Part shown: in pieces, positions 1-8,684 of the stretch
How positions within the stretch are numbered: the first letter of the stretch is position 1
How the letters are laid out: every line of letters starts with the position of its first letter
Assembly (NCBI GenBank): GCA_035556135.1
Contig: DATMFO010000006.1
Span: forward strand, 158,505 to 222,504
Direction of reading: 5' to 3'
Source of the DNA: ZC4RG30 sp035556135
GTDB lineage: Bacteria > Pseudomonadota > Gammaproteobacteria > Steroidobacterales > Steroidobacteraceae
DNA: 64,000 bases
Program-made: the position numbers and the translations under genes
Notes under the pieces: generated by a model
The model's database searches: none
What the model saw: the letters and a program-made list of their open reading frames with translations, nothing else
Told to the model about the DNA's origin: nothing

Positions 1-743
1 ACCATGACGCGTACGCAGGGTTCGCCATCGCGTTCGCCCAGCGTCAGCAGCAGTTCTACCGGCACGGTGCCGCCGCTGCCGGTACGCGCCGTCGCCTGCA
101 GCGCATGGTCTTTCCACTGGCCCTTCATGCAGGCCGTGAGTGCACCCTTGAGTGCGACGTGGCTGGACTTGTCGAACACGTCCATCACGGGCTGGCCGAC
201 CACGGTATCGGCGCTGCCTGCGCCGGTGAGTTCCAGCCAGGCGGCATTGGCCTCCACGAGGATGCCTTCCTGCACGTCGATGATGGCGTCGTTGGAACGC
301 GTGAGCACGGAGTCCAGCTGCTTGCGCGACTCCTTCACGGCATCCTGCATTTCATTGAAGGCGCATTGCAGGCGCCAGGCTTGCAGCTCGCGGGCAATCA
401 CCTGGTAGGCGCGCGTCGGATGGCCGAGGTTGATGGTGTCGCGGGCGCCGGCGGCAAGGTCTGCCTCGAGCAGTTCCTCGGTGATGGCAGGACGGATGGC
501 CAGCAGCGGCACACCGCTTGCGGCTGATGCTTCGGCCACGGCTGCCACGCTGATGGGGTCCGCGGGCACGCACAGCACCATCTGTGCGCCGGAGTGCGCC
601 AGCGCGTCGGGCAGGTCGTTGAGTGCGGCAATCCAGCTGCAGTGCGCCGCGATGCCCTGCCTGCGCAGCAGCACATTGACCGCCTCCACCGGATCGCGGG
701 CACTGCTGACGACGATGAGGGGAACGGCTTCGGACTCGGACAA
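1..743 (-). CDS. Receiver-like/PAS signalling protein, probable FimX-like c-di-GMP protein (3' part outside window)
   Basis: The minus-strand reading frame is open from 743 to the window edge, about 247 codons. An in-frame TAG lies two codons upstream of the TTG at 743, so TTG is the earliest possible start; a GAGG ribosome site sits about nine bases before it. The first ~115 residues look like a degenerate receiver domain (LIVVSSARDP at the start, then alternating hydrophobic strands). A helical linker (FNEMQDAVKESRKQLDSVL) leads into a PAS domain with DAIIDVQEGILVEANAAW. This order, next to epmB, resembles FimX-type proteins, whose GGDEF-EAL half would lie outside the window. The FimX assignment is inference; receiver-like plus PAS is seen directly. 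Confidence 0.65.
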   Translation of the reverse strand, partial: MSESEAVPLIVVSSARDPVEAVNVLLRRQGIAAHCSWIAALNDLPDALAHSGAQMVLCVPADPISVAAVAEASAASGVPLLAIRPAITEELLEADLAAGARDTINLGHPTRAYQVIARELQAWRLQCAFNEMQDAVKESRKQLDSVLTRSNDAIIDVQEGILVEANAAWLELTGAGSADTVVGQPVMDVFDKSSHVALKGALTACMKGQWKDHALQATARTGSGGTVPVELLLTLGERDGEPCVRVM

Positions 744-796
744 GGGCGACTACCTCGGGGCTGGCCCGATAATAGTGCCGTGGGGCGTCCCCGGGG

Positions 797-1921
797 TTAT
801 GTGAACCCCGGCACAGTCAGCAATTCCCGCTGGCCCTGATCGCGCTGCGCCGCGGCAAGCGTGGCCAGCGGCGTCTTGCCGGGCTCACCGGGGAGTTCGC
901 GCACCAGGCGCGGTACCAGGTAGCCCGGCAGGCGCGCGATGAGCTCGCTGTGCAGGCGCAGGGCCGTGGCATCGTCCACCGCGAAGTGCGCGGCGCCCTG
1001 CACGCGATCCAGCTGGTGCAGGTAATAGGGCAGCACGCCGGCGGCGAACAGGCGCTCGGACAAGTCCGCGAGCACGCCACTGTCATCGTTCACACCCGCC
1101 AGCAGCACCGACTGGTTCAGTACCGCGGCGGCATGCGAGGCCAGCGCGCGCAGCGCAGTTGCCACCGTCGTGTCGATCTCGGCGGCATGGTTGGCATGCA
1201 CCACGATGACCAGCCGTTCGCGCCATGGGGCAAGCTGCGCCAGCAGTCCTGCATCCACGCGTTCCGGCAGCACCACCGGCGTGCGCGTGTGCAGCCTGAG
1301 GCGCTTCAGATGGGGCAGGGCCGCCAGCCTGGCGAGCAGCGAGCCCAGCCGTGCGTTGCCCAGCGACAGCGGATCGCCCCCGGAGAGGATCACTTCCCCT
1401 GTCGCGGGATCGGCCGCCAGCCGTTCCAGCGCGGGGTTCCAGCGTGGCTGGCCTTCCTCCTGGTCGGCGCCGTAGTCATAGTGGCGACGGAAGCAGTAGC
1501 GGCAATGCACCGCGCAGGCGCCAGTGGTGACCAGCAGGGCACGGCCGGCATATTTCTGCAGCAGCCCGGGTGCATCGCGTACGCGGGACTCCTCGAGCGG
1601 GTCGGTGGAATAGCCATCGACGGCCGCAAGCTCCTCCGGCAGCGCGAGCACCTGGCGCAGCAGTGGATCGCGGGGATCGCCGCGCCGCATGCGGCTGATG
1701 AGGCCGCGCGGCACGCGCAGCGGGAAGGAACGCGCTGCGGCGGCAAGGCCTTCAGCCGTTACCCCGGGGCCGAGGTCGGCGGGGGCCAGGTCGAGCAGGG
1801 CCAGCAGTTCCAGTGGATCGCGCACCGCGGAGGCCAGCTGCTGCTGCCAGGTCGGCACGGCGGAGGCCTCTTGCGGGACCGGCAGCCCGGTTTGGCGGGT
1901 TTCCGCGTCTGCCGCTATCAT
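797..1921 (-). CDS. epmB: EF-P (R)-beta-lysylation radical SAM enzyme EpmB (lysine 2,3-aminomutase family)
   Basis: A 374-residue KamA-family radical SAM protein. EpmB converts (S)-alpha-lysine to (R)-beta-lysine, which EpmA attaches to EF-P. The iron-sulfur motif CAVHCRYCFRRHY (CxxxCxxC) is followed by SGGDPLSL, typical of lysine aminomutases, and by a PLP-binding C-terminal part (LLAGVNDD, YYLHQLDRV). I chose the ATG at 1921 because it gives the family-like start MIAADAETRQ; another in-frame ATG is at 1939. It is divergent from efp with 45 bp between them, which fits the shared pathway. The short length and absence of an N-terminal extension separate it from catabolic KamA. Confidence 0.93.
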   Translation of the reverse strand: MIAADAETRQTGLPVPQEASAVPTWQQQLASAVRDPLELLALLDLAPADLGPGVTAEGLAAAARSFPLRVPRGLISRMRRGDPRDPLLRQVLALPEELAAVDGYSTDPLEESRVRDAPGLLQKYAGRALLVTTGACAVHCRYCFRRHYDYGADQEEGQPRWNPALERLAADPATGEVILSGGDPLSLGNARLGSLLARLAALPHLKRLRLHTRTPVVLPERVDAGLLAQLAPWRERLVIVVHANHAAEIDTTVATALRALASHAAAVLNQSVLLAGVNDDSGVLADLSERLFAAGVLPYYLHQLDRVQGAAHFAVDDATALRLHSELIARLPGYLVPRLVRELPGEPGKTPLATLAAAQRDQGQRELLTVPGFT

Positions 1922-1966
1922 TCGCCGCCCGCTATTCATGCGGTGCGCATTTAACCAGAGAGACTC

Positions 1967-2533
1967 ATGGCCAGCTATAGCACCAATGAATTCAAGTCCG
2001 GGCTGAAGATCCTGATCGACGGCGAACCCTATTCGATTGTCGAGAACGAGATGGTCAAGCCGGGCAAGGGCCAGGCTTTCAATCGCGTTCGGGTGCGCAA
2101 CCTGAAGTCCGGCCGCACCATCGAGAAGACCTGGAAGAGCGGGGATTCGGTCGAGGCGGCAGACGTCGTCGACACCGACATGCAGTACCTCTACTCCGAT
2201 GGCGACTTCTGGCACTTCATGGTGCCCGACAGCTTCGAGCAGTACACCGCCGGTGCCGCGGCCGTGGGCGACAACGCCAAGTGGCTGAAGGATGGCATCA
2301 CCTGCATCGTCACGCTGTGGAACGGCCAGCCGCTGGTGGTCATGCCGCCGGCACACATCGACCTGAAGGTGGTGGAGACCGATCCGGGCGTGCGCGGCGA
2401 CACCGCCACCGGCGGCCAGAAGCCCGCCAAGCTGGAGACCGGCGCGGTGGTGCGCGTGCCGCTGTTCATCAACGAGGGCGAGGTGCTGAAGATCGACACC
2501 CGCACCGGCGAGTACATCTCGCGCGCCAAGTAG
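1967..2533 (+). CDS. efp: Translation elongation factor P
   Basis: A full-length 188-residue EF-P. It binds ribosomes stalled at polyproline stretches between the P and E sites and stimulates peptide bond formation. The domain I loop VKPGKGQAF carries Lys34, the residue beta-lysylated by EpmA/EpmB, and both modifying enzymes lie close by. The C-terminal OB domain ends with the conserved RTGEYISRAK. The ATG follows AGAGAG as ribosome site. The gene is monocistronic in appearance: a 20-bp hairpin lies just after the stop, before a broken DUF937 gene. Confidence 0.97.
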   Translation: MASYSTNEFKSGLKILIDGEPYSIVENEMVKPGKGQAFNRVRVRNLKSGRTIEKTWKSGDSVEAADVVDTDMQYLYSDGDFWHFMVPDSFEQYTAGAAAVGDNAKWLKDGITCIVTLWNGQPLVVMPPAHIDLKVVETDPGVRGDTATGGQKPAKLETGAVVRVPLFINEGEVLKIDTRTGEYISRAK

Positions 2534-2542
2534 CTGCGCCAC

Positions 2543-2562
2543 GCTGCCGCTGGCGCGGCAGC
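2543..2562 (+). terminator. Hairpin after efp, possible weak terminator
   Basis: A perfect inverted repeat, GCTGCCGC-TGGC-GCGGCAGC, begins nine bases after the efp stop. There is no T-tract after it, so an intrinsic terminator is not established; it could equally be a 3'-end stabilising hairpin. Confidence 0.3.
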
Positions 2563-2617
2563 AGTTGGCGTGCGGCCGCGACTGCCGGAGAATCGGCTGA
2601 TCCAGGGGAGGTGTGCC

Positions 2618-3038
2618 ATGCAGATCACGGACCTGATCAACCAGATGGGCGGCCTGCAGTCGGTGGCGAAGGAACTGGGCGTCAGCCCGCAGCAGGCCCA
2701 GTCCGGCGCGGCAGCCTTGCTGCCTGCCATCCTCGGTGGACTCAAGAAGCAGGCCCGGGCCTCCGGCCCTGCCGGCGGGCTGGGTGACCTGCTCGGCCAG
2801 CTGGGCGGCGGCGGCTGCTCGACAATGTGCTTTCCAGCCAGCCCACCGACGTGGGCCTGGGCAACAACGTGCTGGGACAGATCTTCGGCAGCAAGGATGT
2901 GAGCCGCACCGTGGCGGCGAGCGCCGCACAGAAGAGTGGTCTCGATCCTGCGCTGCTGAAGAAGATGCTGCCCGTGCTCGCGGTGACGGCAATCCGCTGG
3001 ATGACATCCTCGGCAAGGCGGGCAAGCTGCGCCGGTAG
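2618..3038 (+). pseudogene. Frameshifted DUF937 (YidB-like) gene
   Basis: The ATG at 2618, with an AGGGGAGG ribosome site, starts a clear DUF937 protein (MQITDLINQMGGLQSVAKEL). Coding similarity then jumps frame near 2815, within a GGC-rich run, to a frame reading LLDNVLSSQPTDVGLGNNVL and GQIFGSKDVSRTVAASAAQK. It jumps again near 2980 to a frame ending GNPLDDILGKAGKLRR. The hydrophobic stretch normally found between these last two parts is missing. No single frame encodes the full protein. Two lesions in glycine-rich codons may be real decay or assembly/sequencing errors. The ancestral function is not well defined (YidB-like cytosolic protein). Confidence 0.75.
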
Positions 3039-3061
3039 CAGCGATCGGCAGGCGACGGACT

Positions 3062-4024
3062 TCAGGCCCTGTCCCAGGCGAAGGCCATCACCTCATCGAT
3101 GCTCGCTGCCCCCAGGGCCAGCATTGCCGCGCGATCGAATCCCAGCGCCACGCCGGCGCAGGCGGGCAGGCCGGCATCCAGTGCCGCGATCAGGCGTTCA
3201 TCCAGCGCGGGTCCGGTGAGCCCGCGGCGGATGCGTTCGGCCTGGTCAGCGACGAAGCGGGCGCGCTGCTCGCTGCTGCTGGCCAGTTCCACATAGCCGT
3301 TCGCCAGTTCCACGCCTTCGGCATACAGCTCGAAGCGCAATGCAGTGCGCGGATCGCTGGCGTCCAGTTGTGCCAGCGCCGCCTGCGATGCGGGGAAATG
3401 ATGCAGGCAGGTCAGGCGGCCGCGGCCCAGCTCCGGACCGACACGCGTGGCGACGAGGAATTCCAGCAGTTCGTCGCGCGTGGCGGTGGCAAGGCTTGAA
3501 TCCACCAGCCCGTGCCGGCCTGCCAGCGCAGCCAGCTGCGCATCTGTGGCGGTGAGGGGATCGCAGTCCAGTGCCTGCCGGAACGCTGCCGCGTAGCTGA
3601 TGTGCTCGGTCGGGCCTGCCGGATTCCCGCCGGTGTCGAACAGCTTCGCGGCGAGCGCCGCTGTCTCATCCATCACCTGGAGCAGGTCCATGCCCAGCCG
3701 GTACCACTCGATCATCGTGAATTCCGGGTTGTGCAGGCGGCTGTGTTCGCCGGCGCGGAACACGTGGCAGACCTGGAAGATGTCGCCGCTGCCGGCTGCC
3801 AGCAGGCGCTTCATCGGATATTCGGGGGAGGTCTGCAGCCAGCGTGCACCTGATGCTGCGTCGAGGCGCAGCGATTCAATCTGCACGTCGGTGACCGTGT
3901 GGCTGAGCACCACCGGTGTTTCCACTTCCATTACGCCGCGCTCGCGGAAGAACCCGCGGGCGCATTCCAGCAGCGCCGCACGGCGACGCAGCGTCTCCAT
4001 GCCGGCGCCCGGCCGCCACTGCAT
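3062..4024 (-). CDS. epmA: EF-P--(R)-beta-lysine ligase EpmA (GenX/PoxA/YjeA)
   Basis: A 320-residue class II lysyl-tRNA synthetase paralogue without the N-terminal anticodon-binding domain, as expected for EpmA (about 325 residues). It activates (R)-beta-lysine and attaches it to EF-P Lys34. Visible class II motifs are motif 1 near RERGVMEVETPVV, motif 2 with FQVCHVFRAGEHSRLHNPEF, and motif 3 ACAGVALGFDRAAML. The ATG at 4024 lies two bases after the psd stop, so it is the last gene of a sco-psd-epmA operon. A GTG six bases upstream is an alternative start. Confidence 0.94.
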   Translation of the reverse strand: MQWRPGAGMETLRRRAALLECARGFFRERGVMEVETPVVLSHTVTDVQIESLRLDAASGARWLQTSPEYPMKRLLAAGSGDIFQVCHVFRAGEHSRLHNPEFTMIEWYRLGMDLLQVMDETAALAAKLFDTGGNPAGPTEHISYAAAFRQALDCDPLTATDAQLAALAGRHGLVDSSLATATRDELLEFLVATRVGPELGRGRLTCLHHFPASQAALAQLDASDPRTALRFELYAEGVELANGYVELASSSEQRARFVADQAERIRRGLTGPALDERLIAALDAGLPACAGVALGFDRAAMLALGAASIDEVMAFAWDRA

Positions 4025-4026
4025 GC

Positions 4027-4884
4027 TCACGCGGAAATGCGGCCCAGCCGCTGTCCCAGGCGCATGGTGGCGCCCGGCGCGATCTTTTCCAGCTCCACCA
4101 GCTGCGGGCCGAACAGCAGCACCACGGTGGAGCCCATGTTGAAGCGGCCGATCTCCTCGCCGCGGGCGCGGAAGCGGTCGGCCTCCGGGGGCAGCGGCAG
4201 CGCCGTGACCTTGCGCGGGCGGCGCGGCGTGACATCCCCATGCCACACCGTGGCCATGCTGCCCACGTTGAGCGCCCCGACGAAGATCACGGAGAAGGGA
4301 CCAGCCGGTCCCTCGAACAGCAGCACCAGGCGCTCGTTGCGCGCGAACACGGCCTGCACCATGCGCGCGGCGGTGTTGTTCACGCTGAAGAGGCGCCCGG
4401 GCACATACCAGATCCCGCGCAGCGTGCCGTCGGCGGGCATGTGGATGCGGTGGTAGTTGTAGGGTGCAAGGTAGATGGTCGCAAAGCTGCCGCCGGCGAA
4501 GCGCGGCGCCCACAGGCCGGCCGCGCCGGCCAGCAGGGCCTCGATGGTGTAGTGCCTTCCCTTGGCCTGCAGCACCTGGTTGCGTTCGAGCGGGCCGGAC
4601 TGGCTCATCGTGCCGTCCACCGGGCTGACCAGCGTGCGGGCATCGCCAGCCAGGGGACGTGCGCCGGCTTTCAGCGCGCGGGTGAAGAAGGCGTTGAAGT
4701 GCTCGTAGGCATAGGGGTCGGGCTGCTCGGCATCCGAGAGATCAGGCTTGAAGCCAGCCACGAACAGCCTCGTGAAGGCATTCTTGAAGGGACGCCAGCG
4801 GATGCGCGTCAGCCAGCCGACCAGCCGGGAGATCGCATGGTGCGGCAGCACGTACTGCAGCAGGATGTTGAGGCTGGAGAGCAT
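4027..4884 (-). CDS. psd: Phosphatidylserine decarboxylase proenzyme
   Basis: A 285-residue inner-membrane enzyme making phosphatidylethanolamine from phosphatidylserine. It is an autocleaving proenzyme: the pyruvoyl Ser comes from the conserved GST, here MGST at residues 250-253 rather than the more usual LGST. The triad partners are visible as Asp in SPVDG (about residue 90) and His in YHRIHMP (about 145-148). The ATG overlaps the sco stop by one base (TGATG), and epmA follows after two bases, so the three genes are translationally linked. Confidence 0.95.
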   Translation of the reverse strand: MLSSLNILLQYVLPHHAISRLVGWLTRIRWRPFKNAFTRLFVAGFKPDLSDAEQPDPYAYEHFNAFFTRALKAGARPLAGDARTLVSPVDGTMSQSGPLERNQVLQAKGRHYTIEALLAGAAGLWAPRFAGGSFATIYLAPYNYHRIHMPADGTLRGIWYVPGRLFSVNNTAARMVQAVFARNERLVLLFEGPAGPFSVIFVGALNVGSMATVWHGDVTPRRPRKVTALPLPPEADRFRARGEEIGRFNMGSTVVLLFGPQLVELEKIAPGATMRLGQRLGRISA

Positions 4885-5501
4885 CAGTAGCCGCTGGCCA
4901 GCAGCGTCGAGATGTCCTGCGCGAGCAGCCCGGGGTCGAAGGGCGGCGTGAACGCCGCGCTCCATTCACCGCGCGCATTCAGGTAATACAGCGCGGCCGA
5001 GTGGTCCACGGTATAGCCACCGCCAGGCAAGGGCTGTGTGGAATGGGCCACCATCAGCCCCTGCAGCAGCGGTTCCAGCGCCGCATCCTCGCCGCGCACG
5101 CCAGTGAATCCTTCCCCGAAGGCATTCACGTACTGGCGCAGGGCCTGCGCATCATCGCGCGCGGGATCCACTGTGACGAACACCAGGCGCAGTCCGGAAA
5201 GCTCAGGGTGCCGGCGCAGCTGCGCCATCTGCGCCAGTGTGGTGGGGCATACATCCGGGCAATGCGTGAAACCGAAGAACAGCAGGGACGGCTTGCCAGC
5301 CAGCTGCGCCTTGCCGAATGGCGCGCCTTCGTGGTCGGTGAGCGCGAACTGCGGCAACTGGCGCGGCTGCGGCAGGGTGCTGCCGCTGGCAAGCTGCGGC
5401 ACCGCGCGCGCAAGCTGCCTTGAAACCATGTAGCCTGCCGCCGCCGCAGCCAGGATCATGGGCAGCGCGATGAAAAGAACCGTGGAGCGTTTTCGCGTCA
5501 T
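4884..5501 (-). CDS. SCO1/SenC/PrrC-family copper chaperone
   Basis: A 205-residue membrane-anchored thioredoxin-fold protein. An N-terminal hydrophobic anchor (residues ~8-24) precedes the SCO domain with the copper-binding FTHCPDVCPTTL (CxxxC) and the distal His in DHSAALYYL. SCO proteins deliver copper to the CuA site of cytochrome c oxidase or act as thiol reductases. No oxidase is adjacent, so the target is unknown. It is the first gene of the operon with psd and epmA. Its ATG overlaps the ATG of the divergent prmB. Confidence 0.9.
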   Translation of the reverse strand: MTRKRSTVLFIALPMILAAAAAGYMVSRQLARAVPQLASGSTLPQPRQLPQFALTDHEGAPFGKAQLAGKPSLLFFGFTHCPDVCPTTLAQMAQLRRHPELSGLRLVFVTVDPARDDAQALRQYVNAFGEGFTGVRGEDAALEPLLQGLMVAHSTQPLPGGGYTVDHSAALYYLNARGEWSAAFTPPFDPGLLAQDISTLLASGY

Positions 5502-6423
5502 GAATCGATTATCCCACAGGCGGCGTGCCGCTCCCGATGTCACCGGCCTGACCACGGCGGACCTGCTGAAGCGCGGCACTGCGCGGCTGGCGCGTGCGCG
5601 GCTCGAGTATGGGCATGGCACCGAGCGCCCCGTTGACGATGCTGCGGCCCTGCTGGCTCATGCGAAGGGGCTGGTGAGGCCGCTGGAAGCACGCGACCTG
5701 GCGCGGCCGGTATCGGCGCGCGCGGCGACGCGCTTCGACGCGTTGCTCCGGCGCCGCATCGACGAGCGCATTCCGGCCGTGTACCTCACCAACCTGTGCT
5801 GGTGGGCGGGGCTGCCGTTCTACGTCGACAGTCGTGTCCTGGTGCCGCGCTCTCCCATCGCCGAGCTGATCGAGCGGCGGTTCTCGCCCTGGGTGCGGCC
5901 GGATGCTGTGCGGCGCATCCTCGACCTGGGCACCGGTTCCGGCTGCATCGCGCTGGCCTCGGCGGCGTATTTTCCCGACGCCCTCGTCGACGCCGTGGAC
6001 ATCGATCCCGCGGCGCTGCAAGTGGCGCGCATCAACCGCGCCGGCCTGAAGCTCGGCCGCCGCGTGCGGCTGCTGCAAGGTGACTTTTTCAGCCCACTGA
6101 AGGGGCAGCGCTACGATATCATCGTGAGCAATCCGCCCTACGTGGGCACGGCGGAATTCAATGGTCTGCCGCCTGAATATGCGCATGAGCCCGCGGGGGC
6201 ATTGCGCTCGGGACGCGATGGCATGGACGCGGTGCGCAGGCTGCTGCGCGAAGCCGCCCGCCATCTCACCGACGAGGGTGTGCTGGTGGTTGAAGTGGGC
6301 AATACCGAGACGCGCGTGCGCCGCGCGTTCCCGAAGGTGCCCTTCGTGTGGCTGGCATTCGAGCGTGGTGGCGGCGGCGTGTTCCTGCTGACGGCCGCGC
6401 AGTTGCGCAAGGTGGCAAGGTGA
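5500..6423 (+). CDS. prmB: Ribosomal protein L3 glutamine N5-methyltransferase
   Basis: A 307-residue class I SAM-dependent methyltransferase of the HemK/PrmB group, which methylates Gln150 of ribosomal protein L3. The SAM site ILDLGTGSGCIALA and the catalytic VSNPPYVG are both present. The N-terminal domain (DLLKRGTARLARARLEYGHG) is the PrmB type rather than PrmC, and aroC next door is the usual PrmB neighbour. The ATG at 5500 overlaps the start codon of sco on the other strand; in-frame ATGs at 5458 and 5470 would intrude further into sco. Confidence 0.93.
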   Translation: MNRLSHRRRAAPDVTGLTTADLLKRGTARLARARLEYGHGTERPVDDAAALLAHAKGLVRPLEARDLARPVSARAATRFDALLRRRIDERIPAVYLTNLCWWAGLPFYVDSRVLVPRSPIAELIERRFSPWVRPDAVRRILDLGTGSGCIALASAAYFPDALVDAVDIDPAALQVARINRAGLKLGRRVRLLQGDFFSPLKGQRYDIIVSNPPYVGTAEFNGLPPEYAHEPAGALRSGRDGMDAVRRLLREAARHLTDEGVLVVEVGNTETRVRRAFPKVPFVWLAFERGGGGVFLLTAAQLRKVAR

Positions 6424-7505
6424 GCGGCAACAGTTTCGGCAAGTCCTTCGTGGTGACGAGCTTCGGCGAGAGCCACGGTCCGGCACTGGGCGCCATCGTC
6501 GACGGCTGCCCGCCGGGGCTGCCGATCACCGAAGCGGAATTGATGGCCGACATCGAGCGACGCCGCACCGGCACCTCGCAGTTCACCAGCCAGCGCAAGG
6601 AGCCGGATCAGGTCCGCATCCTCTCGGGCGTGTTCGAGGGTGTGACCACCGGCACGCCCATCGGCCTCCTGGTCGAGAACACAGACCAGCGCTCGCGCGA
6701 CTACGAGAAGATCAAGGACCGCTTCCGTCCCGGCCACGCCGACTACACCTACCAGCAGAAGTACGGCCTGCGCGACTACCGCGGCGGCGGCCGTTCCTCC
6801 GCGCGCGAGACGGTGATGCGCGTCGCTGCGGGCGCCATCGCGCGCAAATACCTGGCTACGCGCCTCGGCGTGCGCATCCACGGCTACGTGAGCCAGGTGG
6901 GTGACCTCCACCTCGAGCCGGTGAACCCTGAAGCCGCCTACGAGAATCCCTTCTTCTGTCCGGATCCTTCACGCGTGAAGGAGCTGGAAGACCTCATCTG
7001 GAAACTGCGCAGCGACGGCGATTCGGTGGGCGCGAAGCTCACCGTGGTGGCGCATGGCGTGCCGGTGGGGCTGGGCGAGCCGGTGTTCGACCGGCTGGAC
7101 GCCGACATCGCCCATGCCCTGATGAGCATCAACGCAGTGAAGGCGGTGGAGATCGGCGCCGGCGTTTCTGTTGCATCGCAGCGTGGCAGCCAGCACCGCG
7201 ATGAGCTGACGCCGGCAGGCTTTGCCACCAACCATGCCGGCGGCATCCTGGGCGGCATCTCCACCGGGCAGGACATCATTGCCCACGCCACGCTGAAGCC
7301 CACCTCCAGCATCCAGGTGCCGGGAAAAACCATTGACCTGGGCGGCAATCCCGTCGACGTGGTGACCACTGGCCGCCATGATCCCTGCGTGGGCCTGCGC
7401 GCCACGCCCATTGCCGAGGCCATGCTGGCCATCGTGCTGCTGGACCACTACCTGCGGCACAGGGCGCAGAACGCGGATGTGCGATCATCCACGCCTGCGA
7501 TCTGA
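6420..7505 (+). CDS. aroC: Chorismate synthase
   Basis: A 361-residue enzyme, the usual length, catalysing anti-1,4-elimination of phosphate from EPSP to give chorismate, the last shikimate pathway step; it needs reduced FMN. The start is GTG at 6420, overlapping the prmB stop (GTGA), giving VSGNSFGKSF. The signatures GESHGPALGAIVDGCPPG, GGGRSSARETVMRVAAGA and TGRHDPCVGLRATPIAEAM are all present. It is coupled to prmB and followed after 54 bp by asd. Confidence 0.97.
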   Translation: MSGNSFGKSFVVTSFGESHGPALGAIVDGCPPGLPITEAELMADIERRRTGTSQFTSQRKEPDQVRILSGVFEGVTTGTPIGLLVENTDQRSRDYEKIKDRFRPGHADYTYQQKYGLRDYRGGGRSSARETVMRVAAGAIARKYLATRLGVRIHGYVSQVGDLHLEPVNPEAAYENPFFCPDPSRVKELEDLIWKLRSDGDSVGAKLTVVAHGVPVGLGEPVFDRLDADIAHALMSINAVKAVEIGAGVSVASQRGSQHRDELTPAGFATNHAGGILGGISTGQDIIAHATLKPTSSIQVPGKTIDLGGNPVDVVTTGRHDPCVGLRATPIAEAMLAIVLLDHYLRHRAQNADVRSSTPAI

Positions 7506-7559
7506 CATCCGTCGCCGGCCTGGCCGCGCGGCGGCATTTTTCCACTTCCACAGAGGGTC

Positions 7560-8588
7560 ATGATGAGCAAGGGTTGGAGAGTAGCCGTGCTCGGGGCCAC
7601 CGGCCTCGTCGGCGACACGATGATCAGCGTTCTCGAGGAACGCGATTTCCCGGTCAGCGAACTGTTCCCGCTCGCGAGCAACCGCTCGCTGGGCAAGACG
7701 GTGCAGCTGAAGGGCAAATCCTACCCGGTGCTCGACGTGGAGACCTTCGACTTCTCGCGCGCCCAGATCGGCCTGTTCTCTGCCGGCGCGGAAGTGTCGG
7801 CGAAGTACGCGCCCATCGCCGGTGCGGCCGGCTGCGTGGTGATCGACAACACCTCGCAGTTCCGCTACGACGATGACATCCCGCTGGTGGTGCCCGAGGT
7901 CAACCCCGAGGCCATCGCGCAGTACAAGAACCGCGGCATCATCGCGAACCCGAACTGCTCCACCATCCAGATGCTGGTGGCGCTGAAGCCGCTGCACGAT
8001 GCAGCCGGCATCACGCGCATCAACGTGTGCACCTACCAGTCGGTGTCCGGCGCCGGCAAGGAAGCGGTGGATGAGCTGGCGCAACAGACCGGCGACCTGC
8101 TCAACGGCCGTACCACCGAAGCAAAGGTGATCGCCAAGCGCATCGCCTTCAACGTGGTGCCGCAGATCGACAAGTTCCAGGACAACGGCTACACGAAGGA
8201 AGAGATGAAGATGTTCTGGGAGACCCAGAAGATCCTCGACAAGTCCATCGTGGTGAATCCCACCTGCGTGCGCGTGCCGGTGTTCTTCGGGCATTCCGAG
8301 GCGGTGCACATCGAGACGCGGCGCAAGCTCACCGCGGCCGAGGCCACCGAACTGCTGCGCAAGGCGCCTGGCGTCACCGTGCTCGATGAGCGCGTGCCGG
8401 GCGGCTATCCCACCGCGGCCACCGAAGCCGTTGGCAACGACACCGTGTACGTCGGCCGCATCCGCGAGGACATCTCGCACGAGCGCGGACTGGACCTGTG
8501 GGTGGTGTCCGACAACGTGCGCAAGGGTGCCGCCACCAATAGCGTGCAGATAGCCGAAATACTGGTTCGCGACTATCTGTTGCGTTAA
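7560..8588 (+). CDS. asd: Aspartate-semialdehyde dehydrogenase
   Basis: A 342-residue NADPH enzyme making aspartate semialdehyde from aspartyl phosphate, the branch point to lysine/diaminopimelate, threonine and methionine. The N-terminal nucleotide site AVLGATGLVGDTMI and catalytic Cys133 in NPNCSTIQ are present, and HSEAVHIET carries the acid/base His. Two ATG codons in tandem (7560, 7563) follow an AGAGGG ribosome site. It lies between aroC and fimV. Confidence 0.97.
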   Translation: MMSKGWRVAVLGATGLVGDTMISVLEERDFPVSELFPLASNRSLGKTVQLKGKSYPVLDVETFDFSRAQIGLFSAGAEVSAKYAPIAGAAGCVVIDNTSQFRYDDDIPLVVPEVNPEAIAQYKNRGIIANPNCSTIQMLVALKPLHDAAGITRINVCTYQSVSGAGKEAVDELAQQTGDLLNGRTTEAKVIAKRIAFNVVPQIDKFQDNGYTKEEMKMFWETQKILDKSIVVNPTCVRVPVFFGHSEAVHIETRRKLTAAEATELLRKAPGVTVLDERVPGGYPTAATEAVGNDTVYVGRIREDISHERGLDLWVVSDNVRKGAATNSVQIAEILVRDYLLR

Positions 8589-8622
8589 GTTATATTCGTG
8601 TGACTTGCGTCAACGCGGGAAG

Positions 8623-8657
8623 ACGAATCCAAGCATATGTTTTCCGTCAGGATTCGT
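8623..8657 (+). repeat. Inverted repeat upstream of fimV
   Basis: ACGAATCC (8623-8630) and GGATTCGT (8650-8657) are perfect complements separated by 19 bases, in the 96-bp gap between asd and fimV. There is no T-tract after it. It could be an operator, an mRNA 5' hairpin, or chance. Confidence 0.4.
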
Positions 8658-8684
8658 AATTGATGGGTCTCTCGGGGAGTCCTG

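Noticed and set aside
3937..4513. Longer EpmA reading frame extending upstream of 4024
   Set aside because: The extra N-terminal part is antisense-frame text over psd; the ATG at 4024 gives the family length and the usual start.
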